Assembly: GCF_028453695.1 (NCBI RefSeq)
Contig: NC_135777.1
Location: 19,147,714 to 19,211,713, forward strand
From: Augochlora pura
Lineage: Eukaryota; Arthropoda; Insecta; Hymenoptera; Halictidae
DNA length: 64,000 nucleotides
Reading direction: 5' to 3'
The position numbers and the translations under genes are program-made. The notes under the pieces were generated by a model, which was not told where the DNA came from, searched no databases, and saw only the letters and a list, made by a program, of their open reading frames with translations. Shown here piece after piece: positions 61,561-64,000 of the stretch (positions are counted from its first letter, which is position 1; each line of letters starts with the position of its first letter).

Positions 61561-63343
61561 CTCTTGACTAGAAATACACTTCTATCCACCGCTGCGAAAC
61601 TTGCGGTCGCACGAAAGTCCGCAGGGCAATAGTTGGAAACGCGGAACTGAAGCCATAAAACGGACCCGACCTTTCACTGCCATCGCTAGAGGATTCCATG
61701 GGGTTGGCCGTCCGTGGCTGGCCGGGCCGGGGCCACATCCAAATCGACCACCGTCTCTCGCTCCGTCGACGTTGTTATATACCGTTCGAATATTCGAGAC
61801 AAGCCCGCGGGCTGTTTAATTAAAAACTTTTCCATCCCGCGTCGCGGATGCGGGATGCTGGCGTCTTCTGATTTAGGGAAACGTCCTCTTTCTACGAGTT
61901 TTACCGAACGTTTCGGGGATGGGACACCCTTTTATGGCTACCCCTCTCCATTGTCCGACGAGAATGTCCGGTGACGAGGGGCTAGCATCATGTGGGCGAC
62001 TGCTGTACCGGAGGGTCGCTGGAAATTTCGATGGGAATGGAGATGTTTGATAGGTTTGAACGAGCTTCGTGGGATTTATGTTACTTATATAAGGGTACTT
62101 GAATGCGCTGGCACGCTGTTTGACAGTGATTCTTGTTTAGGGGGGGAGCAATTTAGGCGACTCTTGCGCTGAATGTTGTTGGGGATGCCTCGTCGTCCAT
62201 AATGTCTTATTTTCATGGGCAGATGGGCATATCGCTCGTTTTGGCTCTGAGTTACAGGCAAAATTATAAGCAGACTATGAATTTTATATTTTTATGATCA
62301 AAATTAATATTGGATAAATTAGACAGCACAGAAAAATCTGGGACTTTTATTATTTTATTTTTAGACTACTAAAACTTTCTGCGTGAGAAATATATCTTTC
62401 ACAGCTTCTATTACTTATAATTGCTTCAAATTATTTTATTTTTATTGTTATTGTATTAACAGCACATATTCTTGTTATTACTAGCACCTGTTGCTTCGTG
62501 ACAATGTTAAATAATTTTTCGTCATTTTTATTATATTGTTAGCTTGAATTAAGAATTTCATTCGACAGTTCCTTATGAAAGAGCCTGTACAATATTAGAA
62601 ACTTTTCAACTATTTTGACCGGTAGCGTAGATTTAATCTCAACAATCTACATTTTACTATCTACACTTTTACTTATTTCTACTGCAAGACCAATAATGAA
62701 GGCAATTAAACCAATGAATTCGACCTATTTTTATGCGTAATCCATCGTATGAAAGAAATACGTACCATTAAAGCGCGACGGTGCAGGTACGAGCCATTTG
62801 GCCTAAGCAAAAACAGAAAATAGAGCATGGGAGAGGTTAGGACAGAAGTCTCGCCTATGCAGCGACATAAAAAAGGACGCAATTTCCGGCGACGATTTGA
62901 TTGCGGACAGCGCGACGCCGCGAAAAACGCGTGTTCGATACGCACAAGCGGAAACGTGACTTTCGCGGCGGGAAGCAATTGCGACGGTCTTCCCTTATTA
63001 ACGGGAAATATCGGCGAGAACCACATCCTGAATTACAGCGCGAGAAATTGCGCGGTCGAGCGTGCGGGAAGATTAAGCACCGGGCCGATATTAAGTGTCC
63101 CTGTTCGCGAATACTTCATTTGAAATTCATCGACGCGGTTTTCGAACTCCATTTGCGGGAACAATGGGCGTACGAAGGCCACGACCAAACCCATCCAATA
63201 TCTCCGCGACCGCCGGAGAAACCGTGAAATAAAATTATCCGCGTTGGATCTTAATTAATTCGTATCTCGCCGCGAACGGCCCTTAAATTTCTCCGATTGG
63301 TATAAGAAACTGCGCGCGATTCTTTGGAACTAAACGGAGTCAA

Positions 63344-63366
63344 CTCGGTGAAATAATTTCACCGAG
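63344..63366. repeat. Near-perfect palindrome, 11-bp arms with one central base
   Basis: CTCGGTGAAAT and ATTTCACCGAG flank a single A. Such sites can bind dimeric proteins, but no function is shown here. Confidence 0.75.
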
Positions 63367-63644
63367 GCACGGGAGAGGTTGAATTTATGACACGGGACCG
63401 AGAGACCCTTCCCTCGACCGTGGTTAATTCCGTTTCACCGTGAAAATTGAAATGCCGCCTCATTGTTCCCCGATATTCCATTCAGGCGACAACCGGGTTT
63501 TCCCGAGTTGTCCGTAATTTGTTTACCAGCCATCGGGGGCCCCCCTCCCCCCGGTCCGCGTTTCACCGCCACGAAAGGCCGTCGTCACGCGCGCGCCACG
63601 AAAATCGCGGCACCCGGAGACGCGCTAACTTCACAGAGGCCGGA

Positions 63645-63667
63645 GGGAGGGGGAGGGGGGGGGGGGG
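63645..63667 (+). other. G-tract cluster with quadruplex potential
   Basis: G-tracts of 3, 5 and 13 bases separated by single A. The long tract can supply two of the four runs needed. Confidence 0.6.
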
Positions 63668-64000
63668 ATATTAAACACACACGGGCCCCGACCAGTCTCA
63701 GAAACATCGCTCAGCCGTGTCGCAGAACTCCTCGCGGAACCGTCCGACGACCTCGTAAATATTTAGAACCGGCGACGAATTGGATCCGAGCCGGCACACT
63801 GTTTTTCGAAAGTTGACGCTGTTATCGGCGGACGTCGTCCCCGCTCTGCGCTCTCGTGTCTTTCTGTAATTGCGAAAGTTCCCTGGTGATCGGAATGGCT
63901 GCCCGGGACCATTCCACGATCGATCCTTTTCCCCGGGAATTACCTGACGAGCTTTTATCAACTTCCATTTACATAGTTTCCCTATTACAGCAGCGCGCCG

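Larger units (their letters stand above)
56789..64000. other. Non-coding stretch, no supported gene
   Basis: Apart from the doubtful frame next to the gap, no exon is supported. It holds paired hairpins (57312-57357), a TATG/TGTG-rich patch (about 58911-58975), an A-skewed block (61290-61560), a near-perfect palindrome (63344) and a G-tract cluster (63645). GC-rich patches (about 58600-59400, 60280-60960, 62830-63200, 63420-63960) give overlapping frames on both strands. Confidence 0.55.

Overview
This is animal nuclear DNA, most likely from an insect and probably a hymenopteran. The evidence is one intron-split gene of clear insect type, metazoan GT-AG splice sites, many GA/CT and poly-G/poly-C microsatellites, and CpG-rich patches of a few hundred bases alternating with very AT-rich ones. 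The hymenopteran assignment is inferred from that base-composition pattern and is not proven. A 100-base run of N (56689-56788) shows this is a draft scaffold.

Layout. (1) 11-1124, minus strand: a complete four-exon gene for a Uev1A/UBE2V-type ubiquitin-conjugating enzyme variant. Its stop codon lies 10 bases from the window edge. (2) 1125-1912: the space upstream of that gene. It ends in a short plus-strand reading frame (1850-1912) that looks like a first coding exon with a good splice donor, so this may be a shared, divergent promoter. (3) 1913-20651: no convincing gene, only microsatellites, short tandem repeats and a possible TATA box. (4) 20652-22356: a well-preserved Merlin-superfamily DNA transposon. 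It has 168-178 bp inverted repeats, an 8-bp target duplication and an apparently intact transposase with one 71-bp intron. (5) 22357-64000: about 41 kb with no gene I can support. It holds microsatellites, G-quadruplex-type tracts, palindromes, a duplicated segment, one copy of a dispersed repeat whose other copy is at 9901-10030, and two blocks of strongly strand-skewed composition.

How the parts relate. The only confirmed host gene is Uev1A, the non-catalytic partner of Ubc13 in making K63-linked ubiquitin chains. If the exon at 1850-1912 is real, the remaining ~62 kb could be a giant first intron of an unidentified plus-strand gene. Otherwise it is an intergenic desert. Most long open frames here lie in GC-rich DNA on both strands at once and are not genes. 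The best-supported unusual object is the Merlin element, including an extra internal copy of its terminal sequence.
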